From the NCBI GenBank assembly GCA_016110215.1, contig JADWQD010000018.1:1-64000 (forward strand): a DNA stretch of 64,000 nt. The letters run 5' to 3'. This stretch comes from Capronia americana (taxonomy: Eukaryota; Ascomycota; Eurotiomycetes; Chaetothyriales; Herpotrichiellaceae). Positions 1 to 11,132 of the stretch are shown here, one piece after another; positions within the stretch are counted from its first letter, which is position 1; every line of letters begins with the position of its first letter. Both the position numbers and the translations under genes were made by a program. The notes beneath the pieces were generated by a model that was not told the origin of the DNA, did not search any database, and worked only from the letters and a program-made list of their open reading frames with translations.

Positions 1-1200
1 TCTCTTTAGCTTACTATATATAGTAGGCTATATATAATAAGAGTTTAATTCTATACTTAATATTATTATATTTAAAGAGGTAGATTTAGATATCTATATA
101 AAATATTAATATAAATAATTATTTATACTTTAGAATAAAATAAATACTTACTAAGTAGTAGAGTATAGTAGTATATAGTATTAAATAATAAGTTAATATC
201 TATTCTAAGAGCTTTTATAACTTTCTTAAGTTCTCTATTACTAGCGGTATTAGTTTCTCTACTTTTATTATTTTTTACTACTATATTTTTATTATCTTCT
301 ATTACTATACTTAGAGAGGAATTTTTATATATTAACCCTTAGTTATTATTATCTATAGGAAAAGAGAATAATAGTAATAACTTATTATTATTTATAATTT
401 ACTTTTATCGCGGCGCTATATTACTAGATATTTATATTTTACTAGATTAGTTAGTAGGTTAGTTATATAGAGAGAAGATATAATACTTTACTACTCTCTC
501 TAAGGTAAGTTATAAATTTTATTAGATTTAGCTATAGTAAGATTATTACTAGTCTTTACTAATTTAACTTCTTAAGTATAATAAAATTAGAGTCCTTAAT
601 ATTATAGCTATTACTATATATAATACTATAAGATAAGTTAGGCTATTTAGTAATTATTATTTATTATAGAATTTTTTAATAGACGCTAGGTTAGGTAATT
701 ATTATAAATAGATTATATTATAATTATACTTAAAGTTTAGTAAAGATAAATAATTATTTATACTTAGTTTTAATAATAGAAAAAATAATATAAGAGTAGT
801 ATACTATATACTATAGATTAGTATTAGAGACCTTATATAGTTATATTATAGGGAAGTATATAACTATACTAGATAAGGGTCTAAGGCTAGGATATCTATA
901 GTTATACTTACCTTAAAGCTCTTTTAATATATAGAGGAGAGTAGAATCTCTCTTAATAGGAAAGATATAAGATAAATAATTATTTATCTATAGTAAGAGC
1001 TTTAACTTACTTAGAGAGTTAGTAGTATTATTTAGCGGCGATTATAAATAATTATTTAATCTTAACTTACTAATTATCTAAGTAAAGTAGAATAAATAAT
1101 TTTAGATCTTATTTATAGAACGATAAAGGATAGAATAAAAGTTTAAGTTTAATTAAGTAGAGATAAAATATTTAAGGACGAGTCGCTATTAAGACTTTTA

Positions 1201-1302
1201 AGTATAGTAAATTTTATAGTAGTATAGTATATTATTAATATTATCGCTAAGAGTATAGTAAATTTTATAGTAATATAGTATATTATTTATATTATCGCTA
1301 AG
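1201..1302. repeat. 51-bp direct tandem duplication
   Basis: Two adjacent 51-bp units (1201-1251 and 1252-1302), each ending in atcgctaag and differing at only a few positions. They lie inside the RIP island. The near identity suggests the duplication is younger than most of the mutation, or that both units mutated alike. Confidence 0.8.
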
Positions 1303-1349
1303 ATTTACTAAGAGAGAGAGGAGATATAAATAAGATTTAGAATTATTTA

Positions 1350-3150
1350 TATTTAGTACTATTTATAGAGTAGTAGTAGCTTTAATTAATATATAGAAAT
1401 AGCTTAGTACTAAAATAAATATTTATTTATCTCTTTCTAACCTACTTATATACTACCTAAAGTACTTCTTATCGCCGCTATTTATTTAACTAAGAGATAA
1501 ATATCTAATCCCTTAATCCCTATATCGGTTTCTCTAGACTACTTAGTCTACTTATATATCTTTATAGCTAAGACGCTACTTAAATTAATTATTATAATCT
1601 TTAAATATATTCTTAGGGATAAACTAATATAATAAATATTTATTAATTAAAAGAATAAGCTCTATTAGTTAGATTTTATTAAGGTAAACTAGTAGGTAGC
1701 TAATCTTCTATTTATTATATTTAAGTACCTAGATTACTTTAAGGATTTTAAGCTTTAGGGCTTTAGAGAATAGTATATTTACTAAGTACTCTATAAATAG
1801 AAAAATATATTCTAGTATTTTTAGAGTAGTAGTATAGTTATTATATATTAATATATATAGTTTTAAATTATCTCTTAAGTAAAGTCTATTTATTAAGAAC
1901 TATATATAATTTAATCCCGAAAAGTTAAGTAAAGAAGGAAATAGGTAAAGATAGAATAGTTATATAATAATATAGTAAGCGCTTATACCCTTAAGTAGAT
2001 TATTACTATTATTATTAACTATATTAGCTAAATAAGAGTATATTAGGATAAATAATTATTTATAGGTAATATTATACTATATATAAGATCTAAGTTAAAT
2101 ACTTATCTAACTAGTAGATAAAGTTATAACCTTTATTAGAAAACCTTTTATATCTTAGGTCGAGTTCTTTCTACCTTCCTTTACTATTATCTATTTAGTT
2201 AAATATAGTTAATAGTAAGGAGGGAGTAAAAAGGCTCTTACTTTAATAGCGGTTATTAGTATTAAAAGAGTTAATTATTATTAAAATAAATAAGATATTA
2301 GATTATTTATAGATAGATAAAGAATATAATAAAGGGGAATATTTATATTAATTAATAAATAGTAATTTATATCTAGTAATATAAATAATTTAAGAGTTTA
2401 TTTATCTAATAGTAACTTTAACTAGTATATAAAATAGTCTAGTACTATAATAAATATTTATTTATAGTCTTTTATTAAGTACTATATAAAGTACCTCTAC
2501 TTTAGCGGTTATTATAGTTTATTACCTTATAGAGATATATATTATTTCTTTATACTTACTCTAGTTTCTAATAACTATCTCTATTTATATATATTTACTT
2601 ATAGCTAAACCGCTATTTAGAATTATAGTTAAACTCTTTATAGATATAGCTATATAGGTTTAGAGGCGTAAACTTATATAAGGATACTTTATTAGTTATA
2701 AGAATAGGGTTTATTAGTTATAGCTTATTTAAGTAAACTTATAAATAGCCGATAATAAATTTATTATACTTATATTTCTATACTTTCTATAGAATCTATA
2801 GCTTAACGACTTTTAGAATAATATATTTAGATATATATATAATAAAGAAATAAATATTTAATTTAATATTAATAGTAATAGTTCTATTATCTACTATAAA
2901 TATATATCTTTTTCTTTAGATTAGTATTATAACTAGATTAGCTAGTATTTAAGTATATAAGTATTCCGGGTCTAGGAAAATATAGAGTTCCTAGAGAATA
3001 TAGAAAGGTTATATAGTACCGCTAAGAGTAGTATTTTATTTAGTAGGACTCTCACGGTTATTATTACTTATATTAGCTAGATAAGAGTATATTAAAATAA
3101 ATATTTATTTATATATAATATATTAAATACTTACTAGAGTTATATTTAGC
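1350..3150. repeat. Two degenerate copies of one larger repeat
   Basis: Sequence from roughly 1350-2100 recurs in diverged form at roughly 2390-3150. Shared landmarks in the same order include the stretch around aaagtac (1450 and 2497), tatagctaa (1569 and 2603), the ttagttat/ttagttag stretch (about 1660 and 2690) and ttagcta..ataagagtatatta (about 2024 and 3073). Differences are mostly A/G and C/T. This is a direct duplication about 1.05 kb apart, the substrate RIP needs. Limits are approximate. Confidence 0.65.
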
Positions 3151-3606
3151 GCTCTCCTAGCTAGTATATAAGTCTACTACTTCTATAGCTATATATTTAT
3201 TATTATAGCTAAGAGTCTCTACTTTATTCTTTACTATCTACTATTAGTTAGATAGAGCGGCTATAAAGAGGGGTAAGATTAGTACTTTAAATATATAGTT
3301 ATATAAGTAGAAAGAGTATTACTATAGGTTAAAGTAAATAAAATTTTATATTATTTATATATACTAAATAAGAGAGAGTAAGATATAATAGAGGGGAAGA
3401 TTAAAATTAAGCGATAAATAGATATATATAACTTAAAAGATAAATAATTTAAAAGATTATTTATCTCTATATTATATATATTAGAGGTATAAATAAGTAT
3501 TTATATTAAACTTAGTTATAAAATTACTATCGGCGGAGTATTATAAAAGTAGGCTATAAATACTAAGTTATAGTAGAGTATAGGCCTATATTATAGTATA
3601 CTTTAT

Positions 3607-3654
3607 AAGAGGCTATAGTATAATAGATATAAGAGGCTATAGTATAATAGATAT
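3607..3654. repeat. 24-bp tandem repeat, two copies
   Basis: Two exact adjacent copies of a 24-bp unit starting aagaggctatag (3607-3630, 3631-3654), followed by a partial third. The exact identity inside RIP-mutated DNA points to late slippage. Confidence 0.85.
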
Positions 3655-3696
3655 AAGGCTATATTATAGTAGGTTAGGGTATAAAGCTATAGGTAG

Positions 3697-3797
3697 AATT
3701 ATTACGCTCTTAGCGCGCGATACCGGATCGGTTAGGAATTATTACGCTTTTAGCGCGCGATACTAAATTAGGTTCTAAATTATTATACTCTTAGCGG
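3697..3797. repeat. 40-bp tandem repeat, about 2.5 copies, CpG-rich core
   Basis: Units at 3697-3736 and 3737-3776 share aattattacgc and tagcgcgcgata. A third partial unit starts at 3777. The gcgcgcg core is the most CpG-rich spot in an otherwise TA-rich block, which shows that CpG was spared while CpA was lost. Confidence 0.8.
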
Positions 3798-3989
3798 CCC
3801 TTAGCTAACTTACTATATACTACTATAATAACTATATCTTTAGCGATGACTACTATACTTATTATAAGGTATTATTAAATAAAAGTTATATTATTTAAAC
3901 CGTCTAGATAAGCTCTATCTAATAGTACTAATCTTATTATATTATCTCTATTATTTTACTCTAAACCTAAGCTTAGTTTATAGTATAGA

Positions 3990-4380
3990 AATCTTAATTT
4001 AATAATAAAATCTTAATTAAATATTATATATTATTAATATATTATAAATTTAATAATAAAATCTTAATTTAATAATAAAATCTTAATTTAATAATAAAAT
4101 CTTAATTTAATAGTAAAACTTTAATTAAATATTATATATTATTAATTTATTATAAATTTAATAATAAAATTTTAATTTAATAATAAAATTCTAATTAAAT
4201 ATTATATATTACTAATATATTATAAATTTAATAGTAAAATCTTAATTTAATAGTAGAATCCTAATTTAGTAGTAGAATTCTAATTAAATATTATATATTA
4301 CTAATATATTATAAATTTAATAGTAGAATTTTAATTTAATAGTAAAATCTTAATTAAAATTTTAATTTTTTAATTAAGAT
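3990..4380. repeat. AT-rich minisatellite array
   Basis: Repeated short units built on aatttaataataaaatctt (19 bp), interspersed with a longer unit containing aattaaatattatatatta. About a dozen variants occur, with occasional A-to-G changes in the last copies. There is no coding potential. Confidence 0.8.
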
Positions 4381-5250
4381 AGTATTAAGCCTATTTAAAT
4401 TAAGTATTTAATATAAATATCTAAATAATATAAGGTTAGAATATTAATAAAGTAAGCGGATAGTAAAAGAGATATAAAAGAGATAATAAAGTTTTTATAT
4501 TTCTTATTAGTTATATATAATTATATAAATTATATAAATATTCTTATTAATTATAGCCTTAGCGCTAACTATTATATCTTTAATATATATTATTAGTAAA
4601 CTTACTTATATTTAATATATATATATAATATTAAATAATATAGTAATAAGTTTTCTATCTTAAGAGACCTTTTCTTTAAGTAATATATTACTTAGGCTAA
4701 AGTACTATTTATTATAAATATAGTTATATATCTTAAATTAGAGGTAATATCCGCCGCTATATAATCCTCTATCTAATAGCTCTAAAGCCGCGCCCTAGTT
4801 TAGTATAGTTCTAGATATTATTTATACTAATAAGATAATAGAGTTAGAGAAGGTTTAAAAAGGCGAGGGAAATATAGGGTATAATTATTTAGAGGATAAG
4901 AGGAAGAGGCTATAGTATTATCCTATCTATAGTTAAGATTACTAACTTATATATAATTATATAATATTATCGGGGACCTATTAGGTCCTCCTAGATAGGC
5001 TTAGCGTGCGGGGTTACGGCTAAGATATAGCTATCTTAACCTACTAATAGGTGTACCTGAGAGTTAAGAACGGCCCGCCTATAGGGAGGGGATATTATTA
5101 GGAACAACGGTTTAAACAGGTATATAAGTTAAGAGCCCTAAGTTCTGAGTATAAATTACTAGGACACTTAGTCTTTCTAAGCAATCCCCAGAGGCTGTAG
5201 ACCTCTCTCTCCTAACAAGTCAAGCCCGGGCTTAATACGTTAGAGCTGTT

Positions 5251-7083
5251 ATGGGCGACCAAGAATGGCCGCGACTTGAGCACATAGGTGGCCTGATGGT
5301 CTACTTCTCGGAGTATGGTATACTCGTGTGCAAATCGTGCGAGTTTGCCATTCAACCGAATGCTATAGACGCACATTTGCTGCGTCATCACATCTATCGA
5401 GAGAAACGCCAGCGGCTTCTAGAACGAATCCGGCGGTTGAGCTTGCTACAACCGCAAGATGTACAATACCCGGCAAGAGCTCCCGCTGCTCTGCCTCACC
5501 TTCCCGTCGCTGCTGGCCATCAGTGTCGAGTGGGCGGATGTGGTCATCTTTGCAGCTCGACCAAGCGTATGAGCCAGCACTTGCGTGAGCAGCATGGTCC
5601 GGTGTCCGTCTACACTGTTCAAGAGAGCAGCTCGGCCGTGCGCCTGCAGACATTCTTCCGAGGGAACCAAATCCGGTACTTTAAGGTCACTAGCGATGCA
5701 GAGCCGACTTCTCTGACGCAGAAAAGACGACTGCGATACGATGGCCTCTTTCTGCAGCACGAAGATGAGCCTCGCATATCGGAACAGCCTTCACTGTCGA
5801 AAGCTACCCTGGAAGATCTGATGTACCTCCATCACTATACTACTGTTGCAGGCATCGCTTTGACCCGTGGTACTGAGCCCGCGAGTTTCTGGACCCATGA
5901 CTTGCCGCTGTATGCTGTCGAGCACACCTTCCTCATGCACGGAATGTTAGGCTTGGCTGCTTACCACCTGGCACTTTGTGCCGCAGATCCCGACGTTGCT
6001 CGTGTGCATCGAGACGCTTGCTAGCGACACCAGTCTGTTGGACTGAGAATGTTCCGCACACTCGTTGCAAGTCCGGCGGCAGGCACGCACATGCCTCTCA
6101 TGGCCTTTGCTCGCCTATTAGGGTGTCAGAGCGGTGTCCACAGTCTGCTCAAGGTAGGGCATGAGGTTGATTCAAGCCCTGTTGGCCCGATGCCCGACCT
6201 CTCGCCAGTGAAGGAGTTCATGAACATGCTCAGAGGAGGTCTGAATCTATTTTTGGACTTGCAGCCTCTGCTGGCATCTGACTCGCTCCTCAGAATCTCG
6301 AGCGATGTTTCACAAGGTCTTGATGAACTGGAGATTCCTCTCGATGCAATCTGCGTCTCCAACGTATCACGGATCAATCAGCTCAGCAAGCGACTCGGGG
6401 GTTCGGCCTCCCCTTTGTCGACCGACCAAACATCACTTGTTCTGACCGATTGCAGCGAGGTCAAGCAACTGGTGAAGCTATGCCTTGAGTCTTTCACTAT
6501 TGAGGATCCCGTAACCATCACACCAACTTGGGTCACAGAGCGCTTCTCGAGCGAGACATTTGTGCGCCAGGCTGAAAATCTAGCCAGGGAGCTTACAGAG
6601 TTGCGCAAATCCACAATCATTCCAACGACCAGCATATTGACGACGCCATGTCCGGTCCTTTTGTGCTACCCAAAGATCCCACCCGCCATATATGCGCGTT
6701 TGTCGTCACTGCCCACGCGGTTGGTGGCCGAGCTACCGGCACTCCAGGGCCCCGATCTCCATGCGTTTGATCAAACCATGGCCATATTGGTTTCATGCTA
6801 CGCTCGGAATTATGCAGCAGATGCCGCCTGGGCTCGATGGAATGGGATCGAGAGTTGGACCCAGTTGTTGCCGAGTCACTTCCACAACATGGTCGAATCT
6901 GGCAACCCATGGGCATTGGTGCTAATTGCGCATTGGTGCGTTCTGATTGCCTGGCAAGAGCGCGACTACTGGCACTTGTACGGACATTCTCGGCGATTGT
7001 TGAAGAATTTGCTCTCCAATCTGGATCCTGCGGTGCAGGACCTGGTGCACAGTTGCATCGATCCACTGCTGGCACTCTCTTAG
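5251..7083 (+). pseudogene. DUF3505 (OrsD-type) zinc-finger / fungal TF fusion with an in-frame stop
   Basis: One frame runs from the ATG at 5251 to the stop at 7081-7083 (610 codons including one internal stop). It is interrupted only by TAG at 6022-6024. The N-terminal 125 residues carry two Cys2His2-like units (CKSC..HLLRHH, CRVGGCGHLC..HLREQH) as in OrsD-like DUF3505 proteins. From about residue 185 the sequence matches the Upc2-like fungal transcription-factor C-terminal domain (motifs LYAVEHTFLMHGMLGLAAYH, then RHQSVGLRMFR after the stop). Homology is continuous across the stop, so an intron is unlikely. TAG would be CAG (Gln) before a CpA-to-TpA change, the RIP signature, and the gene lies about 200 bp from the RIP island. 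Role if functional: nuclear DNA-binding regulator. It may be a recent pseudogene, a readthrough gene or a sequencing error. Confidence 0.7.
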
Positions 7084-7441
7084 GGCCTTTTCTGCCATTG
7101 AACGGATGTTGATATGGTTATCTGCGCCATATAGATGCACGAGTGATTCAAGAAGCTGTGGATGAGGTCTGAGGCGCATTGCATATGATTTCACACTCAG
7201 CTACATGGCTATCGTTATAGTTATCAGAGTTCTGCTTGCTGTATCTAGACCCATGCAACTTCGAAAGAATGGCTGATGCATGAATAGACTCACTCTGGAC
7301 ACAACGGCCAATGCATCCAGCAGCCAATTGCGGGATTCTAGTCCAAGATTAGTTCCATCGCATGGCGAGCACTGCAATCTTTACAATTCATACGAATTCG
7401 TACCAGCCATTCTGCTCCAGGCTGCAGGCTGCTCTGTCATG
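7084..7441. other. Intergenic, convergent
   Basis: 358 bp between the 3' ends of the zinc-finger/TF gene and the flavoprotein. I see no gene or clear signal. Confidence 0.6.
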
Positions 7442-9020
7442 TCAAGCACTCCAGTCTCCATTTTGTTTTAGGTCTGACTTAATCTTAGCTTGCATCCGCT
7501 GAGACTCGGACTCCAGATTCCAGGGTTTGTATACGTGCCCCGGCGGAACGTTTGTGTTTGCGAATGGCTTACCCTCCTCGAGATGAGCAAGGCAAGCTGC
7601 GTAATTCTCTCGAGCATATGTTACGGGGTCGTGGTTCCAAACCCAGCGTCCGATCTTGAAGAAGCCGATTTCACCTTGCTTGCCGCTCTCAAGAGAATCG
7701 AGATCGGCAGAGTGCAGCTCCTCTCGATTCAAAAACCCGGTCTGTTGGAGGATACTGACCCTCTCAAACCTAGTGCCCGTTAGAACATAGAAATGTCCAG
7801 TGTACGACCGGTTAAACTCACCTGAGCTTATTGTGCACCTTTGTGGCTTTGGGAATTCCTTCTTTACCCCCAATTCTAAGGCACTCTGCCAGAGATACCG
7901 CGTCTTCAAGACCTTGCACGGCGCCGTTGCCGGCTGTAGGGAAAAAAGCGTGGGCCGCATCTCCAATTCGAATCAGACGACCGCCGTCGGAGGTCCACTG
8001 GGGTGAGCTATCGCGCCAGCGCAATTTCCAGTCAACGATGTAGTTGGGAGCTGCTCGTACGAAGTCGAGAACGGCTGGATCCCATTTGTTGGCCGATCTT
8101 TCGATGTAAGGGACAAGCTCGGTAGGGCTCTTGAAATTATTCCACGATTCTTTCGAGCCGTCGTCCTAGCATGTGGTCAGCACCGATCAGTTGCGAGAGG
8201 TGTAATAATGAGTGCTCGCGCTTGCGCTTACCGCGTGTGTAAAGGCTATGGCAACCCAATCCTTTGTCAAGAATAATATCAGATGAATGTCGTCTCCAAC
8301 GTAGGTTCGGAACGAAGGCTGAGCATCGACACCCGCGAGCAGGGTCGAGGCCAACGATCCGTCCTTGATATCGGATCGCGGAAAAGCGACTCTTGCCACT
8401 GCATAGCCACTGTCCTGGACCGCATTCTCCGGGCCAGTGTCGAAACCGTCAATCTTAGAGCCGATCCCATTCGCACCAATGCACAAGTCTCCTTCGAACT
8501 CTTTGCCAGATTCGGTGCGCACTAGCACTGTTTTGCCCTGCTCGCGGACCGACACAACCTTCTCGCCCCAGTGTATTGGAATTTGGAGTCGTCTACACTG
8601 GTCTAGTTGCATCTGGGCGTAGACAGGTCGCCGTTTGAGGAACGAAATGTTGACATCCGGCGCCGAATGAACGACTCCCGGCCTTTGCCACTCCGGCTTG
8701 GTTGAATAGATCGGCACGCCTGCAGGCGAATACACATGGACTGTGCAGTCATATACACACTGGTGGTAATCGGCATGCATGCTAGGGAAGTCTTTCAAGG
8801 TCGTCAGTGCCGAAGGGGTGATTGTGAAATAGTCTCCTGAAGCTGGTGTGAGTTGCCGTATGCTCGAGGTATACACTGCCATTCAACACGGCTGACTTAC
8901 CGACAGGCGACAGTGAATCTGTCCTTTCTAGCACCACAACGTCGCTTCCGTTGCGCCAGCACTCGAGAGCGGCCTGCAAGCCGGCAATGCCTGCACCAAT
9001 AATGATAATCCTAGTGCCAT
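7442..9020 (-). CDS. FAD-dependent monooxygenase, salicylate-hydroxylase-like (possible start frameshift)
   Basis: Class A flavoprotein hydroxylase; the family adds one oxygen to an aromatic ring using FAD and NAD(P)H. Exons on the minus strand: 9020-8901, 8842-8232, 8165-7822 and 7769-7442, joined by GT-AG introns of 52-66 nt. Visible motifs are GAGIAG (FAD ADP-binding), GANGIGS where the family usually has GADG (Asp to Asn), and RIGDAAHAFFP (the GD motif). About 425 residues, normal for the family. The start is odd. ATG at 9018-9020 is one base out of frame with RIIIIGAGIAG; adding one base would give a typical N-terminus, and the other exon lengths fit that. Either a 1-nt deletion or an unseen upstream exon explains it (an acceptor-like tccacag lies just upstream). 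Substrate is not determinable; the decarboxylase-like neighbour hints at salicylate-type compounds. Confidence 0.75.
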
Positions 9021-9648
9021 TCCGTGGGAGCCTGTGGACTCGGTCGACAATTGAAAGTTATTTTGCGATGGTGATTTCTGTTGGTGTGAGTGAGAAGGAG
9101 TTTTAAAAGAACTGCGCTCAAGTGTTCTTAGATCCACCTTGAGTGTCTGGCATGGATGTTCCTGCCCCGTGTGGGTGGAACACCATCATCGTTGACCTTG
9201 CCGCCACCATAGATGGATAATGGCAACTGGTGGCACTTCGATATCAATCGGTCTGGTCTCTTTGCGGGCCAGCGCAGGAGGAGCGTCCCACGATCTCGCT
9301 TCCTGAGCCAGTGTAGATTTTGATGGGCCCAAGCACCCCGCACAAAGAACACTATACCATGTTCCCAAACTTGTTTCCATCACTGCATGAAGTCCCACCT
9401 CTCGGGAAGACTCTTGAGCTGTTCACTGTTCAGGTGTGTGGGACTTTCATCACGGTCAGCTAGTGATGTAACGGTGGCTGATACTTTCGAAACACAAAAG
9501 AGAGAGAGGCAGGGATTTCGGCAGTCCGAAGTTGACACTCAAAAGACCGCAAGCTGCATACACATATGTATATCTAATTTCCCCATTACACATTATAGTT
9601 GGGAGCCAGCATCCTCTAATATAGCAACTCGCTCCTAGTTTCTACGAC
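9021..9648. other. Divergent intergenic region
   Basis: 628 bp between the flavoprotein (minus) and the SnoaL-like gene (plus), so likely a shared promoter. I found no recognisable gene and no TCGCCG motif. Confidence 0.5.
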
Positions 9649-9676
9649 ATGGTAAGCAAGCAAGCAACCATGTCGT
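9644..9676 (+). promoter_or_regulatory. Inverted repeat over the start codons
   Basis: ACGACATGG (9644-9652) and CCATGTCGT (9668-9676) are perfect 9-bp inverted repeats around a 15-nt loop made of agca repeats. Each arm holds one of the two candidate ATGs of the SnoaL-like gene, so an RNA hairpin could affect start choice. It may be chance. Confidence 0.4.
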
Positions 9677-10278
9677 GCCAAGATATCGTCTTCATACAGC
9701 AGTTGATCTGCCTCGAACGCGAAGCACGAGACCGCGGTTGGTGGGAGGAAATGCGAAATGCTTTCTCCCCCGCCGCGATCGTCAAGGTTTCTTGGTATCA
9801 GGGCGATGCCAGGGGTTTCATTGAAGAGTCGATCCAGAGCGCAAAAGGAGGCATACGTTCGAAGCACAAGCTCGGACCTGTTATTGTGCGGACCAATGGC
9901 TCCAGGGCACTTGCCACCGTTGGCGCTACTATCGAAGCTCGCACGATCATCAACGGGACCGAAGCTGATCTGGTATCAGACGTGACTCTTCTATATCGAG
10001 TGGCGAAGAATACTCAAGGGCAGTGGTGGATCGTCTACCTGACCTGTATATACGACAAAGACAAGCTCATCCCTGTGCTACCTGGAGCGGGTTTAACGCT
10101 CAATGAGACTGAATTAAGCGGATATCGACCATCGTACCGGTTCTTATCGTTTGTCATTGAACGAAAACAAGGAAGATCTGTCAGCAAGGCACTCGCTGGT
10201 GAAGACAGGCCAGCGGAGGTGAAGAAGGTATACGATGAATGCGATAGCTGGGTACGTGGTTCAACAATAGAAGCATAG
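9649..10278 (+). CDS. SnoaL-like / NTF2-fold protein
   Basis: A 209-residue intronless protein with the SnoaL_4-type NTF2 fold: a helical start (IQQLICLEREARDRGWWEEM), then IVKVSWYQGDARGFIEES and strands ending in GQWWIVYLTCIY. Family members include polyketide cyclases, dehydratases, isomerases and catalytically inert relatives, so the reaction cannot be named. It lies between a flavin hydroxylase and a decarboxylase-like gene, which suggests a role in the same small-molecule pathway. A second in-frame ATG lies seven codons in (MSCQD). The two ATGs sit in the arms of a 9-bp inverted repeat (own entry). Confidence 0.8.
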   Translation: MVSKQATMSCQDIVFIQQLICLEREARDRGWWEEMRNAFSPAAIVKVSWYQGDARGFIEESIQSAKGGIRSKHKLGPVIVRTNGSRALATVGATIEARTIINGTEADLVSDVTLLYRVAKNTQGQWWIVYLTCIYDKDKLIPVLPGAGLTLNETELSGYRPSYRFLSFVIERKQGRSVSKALAGEDRPAEVKKVYDECDSWVRGSTIEA

Positions 10279-11132
10279 GCAGTACCGCTTGGTCATCGGG
10301 GAGTTTCGAGAATATTAATCTGAATTCTCATATCATCCTGATAGCCGAATATTTTGATTTCCATCCTTTTAGTCCCGTCAACGTCCCTCTGCTTAGATGT
10401 TGACGAAAAATTTCTGTTTAAAGTCATGATTTCGGGCTCGAGTATTGTGAGGTGGCACTGGGAGTTGTGTCGAGATTCAATGCACGATTTGCCGATACTA
10501 GGTAGGCGAAAGATTTTACAGTAAGGTGCTGCTAGGTGAATCAATTGGGATTACTACCTAGGATTAGCAGCTGTGCGCCTCTTGACACTCGCTTCAATCT
10601 ACTTGCTGTGGTATTTAGACCACTTCAGAATGGGCGAGAGCCTTCTAACGCCCGCAACACAAACGCACCGAGAGCAGGGAGGAAACTGAGGCTCCGAGCC
10701 AACTTATTGAACCAGGCACTGGCCGAGGCACCTCGGTAATGCCTCTATTCCAAACAGCAGCACAGCTCAACACAACTTCTCGTGTCATCAACTTAGGAAA
10801 CTCCAATGGAACAGGCCATCTTGGCTCTTTCCCTACACCGAGCCCTGAAAACCGAGCGTTGCCGATCCCTGATTCTCCACCTGCATACAGGAACCGCATA
10901 TCATGTTCTCGACCAAGAGCACCAGCTTTCTCATGGAAGTCGGCCCCCGCTCCCCACAAACATTCACAAGCAAACCAGCTCTCCCCACGGGCACGCGGTG
11001 GGAAGAGCAGGGCGTCGCAGTCTGCGTACCGCCTGGATGTGTCTGTCAATAAGTATGCAAGTCTTTCTCGGTTCTATTGGACTTGATAGATTCGTCGTCG
11101 TGGGCACTCAACAATCCTGACGCCTCAGCGCT
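10279..11132. other. Intergenic region upstream of the amidohydrolase
   Basis: 854 bp. It contains open frames of 100-134 codons on both strands (for example 10645-11049 minus) but none with recognisable motifs. Nothing I can support as a gene. Confidence 0.5.

Larger units (their letters stand above)
1..5040. repeat. RIP-mutated AT-rich repeat island
   Basis: About 5 kb of TA-dominated sequence with no credible coding frame. CpA and TpG are nearly absent: long stretches contain neither, while CpG survives in places (gcgcgcg near 3714 and 3754; cgg/ccg scattered). TpA is correspondingly abundant. This is what RIP does to duplicated DNA in Pezizomycotina, turning CpA into TpA on both strands. 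It differs from plain CpG methylation decay, which would remove CpG. Internal duplications (own entries) support repeat origin. Normal composition returns at about 5045-5100, just before the first gene. The element family is unrecognisable and the left limit lies outside the window. Confidence 0.9.

Noticed and set aside
1..5040. Centromere or telomere
   Set aside because: No telomeric repeat is present, and a 5-kb RIP block alone cannot tell a centromere from a dispersed repeat island.
5052..5217. TG...CA-bounded 166-bp stretch with a TATA-like tatataag, resembling a solo LTR
   Set aside because: No matching target-site duplication (atagg vs agtca), no second copy in the window and no primer-binding site or polypurine tract.
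10645..11049. 134-codon minus-strand frame upstream of the amidohydrolase
   Set aside because: No recognisable motif, and frames on the other strand are equally long; probably chance in GC-balanced DNA.
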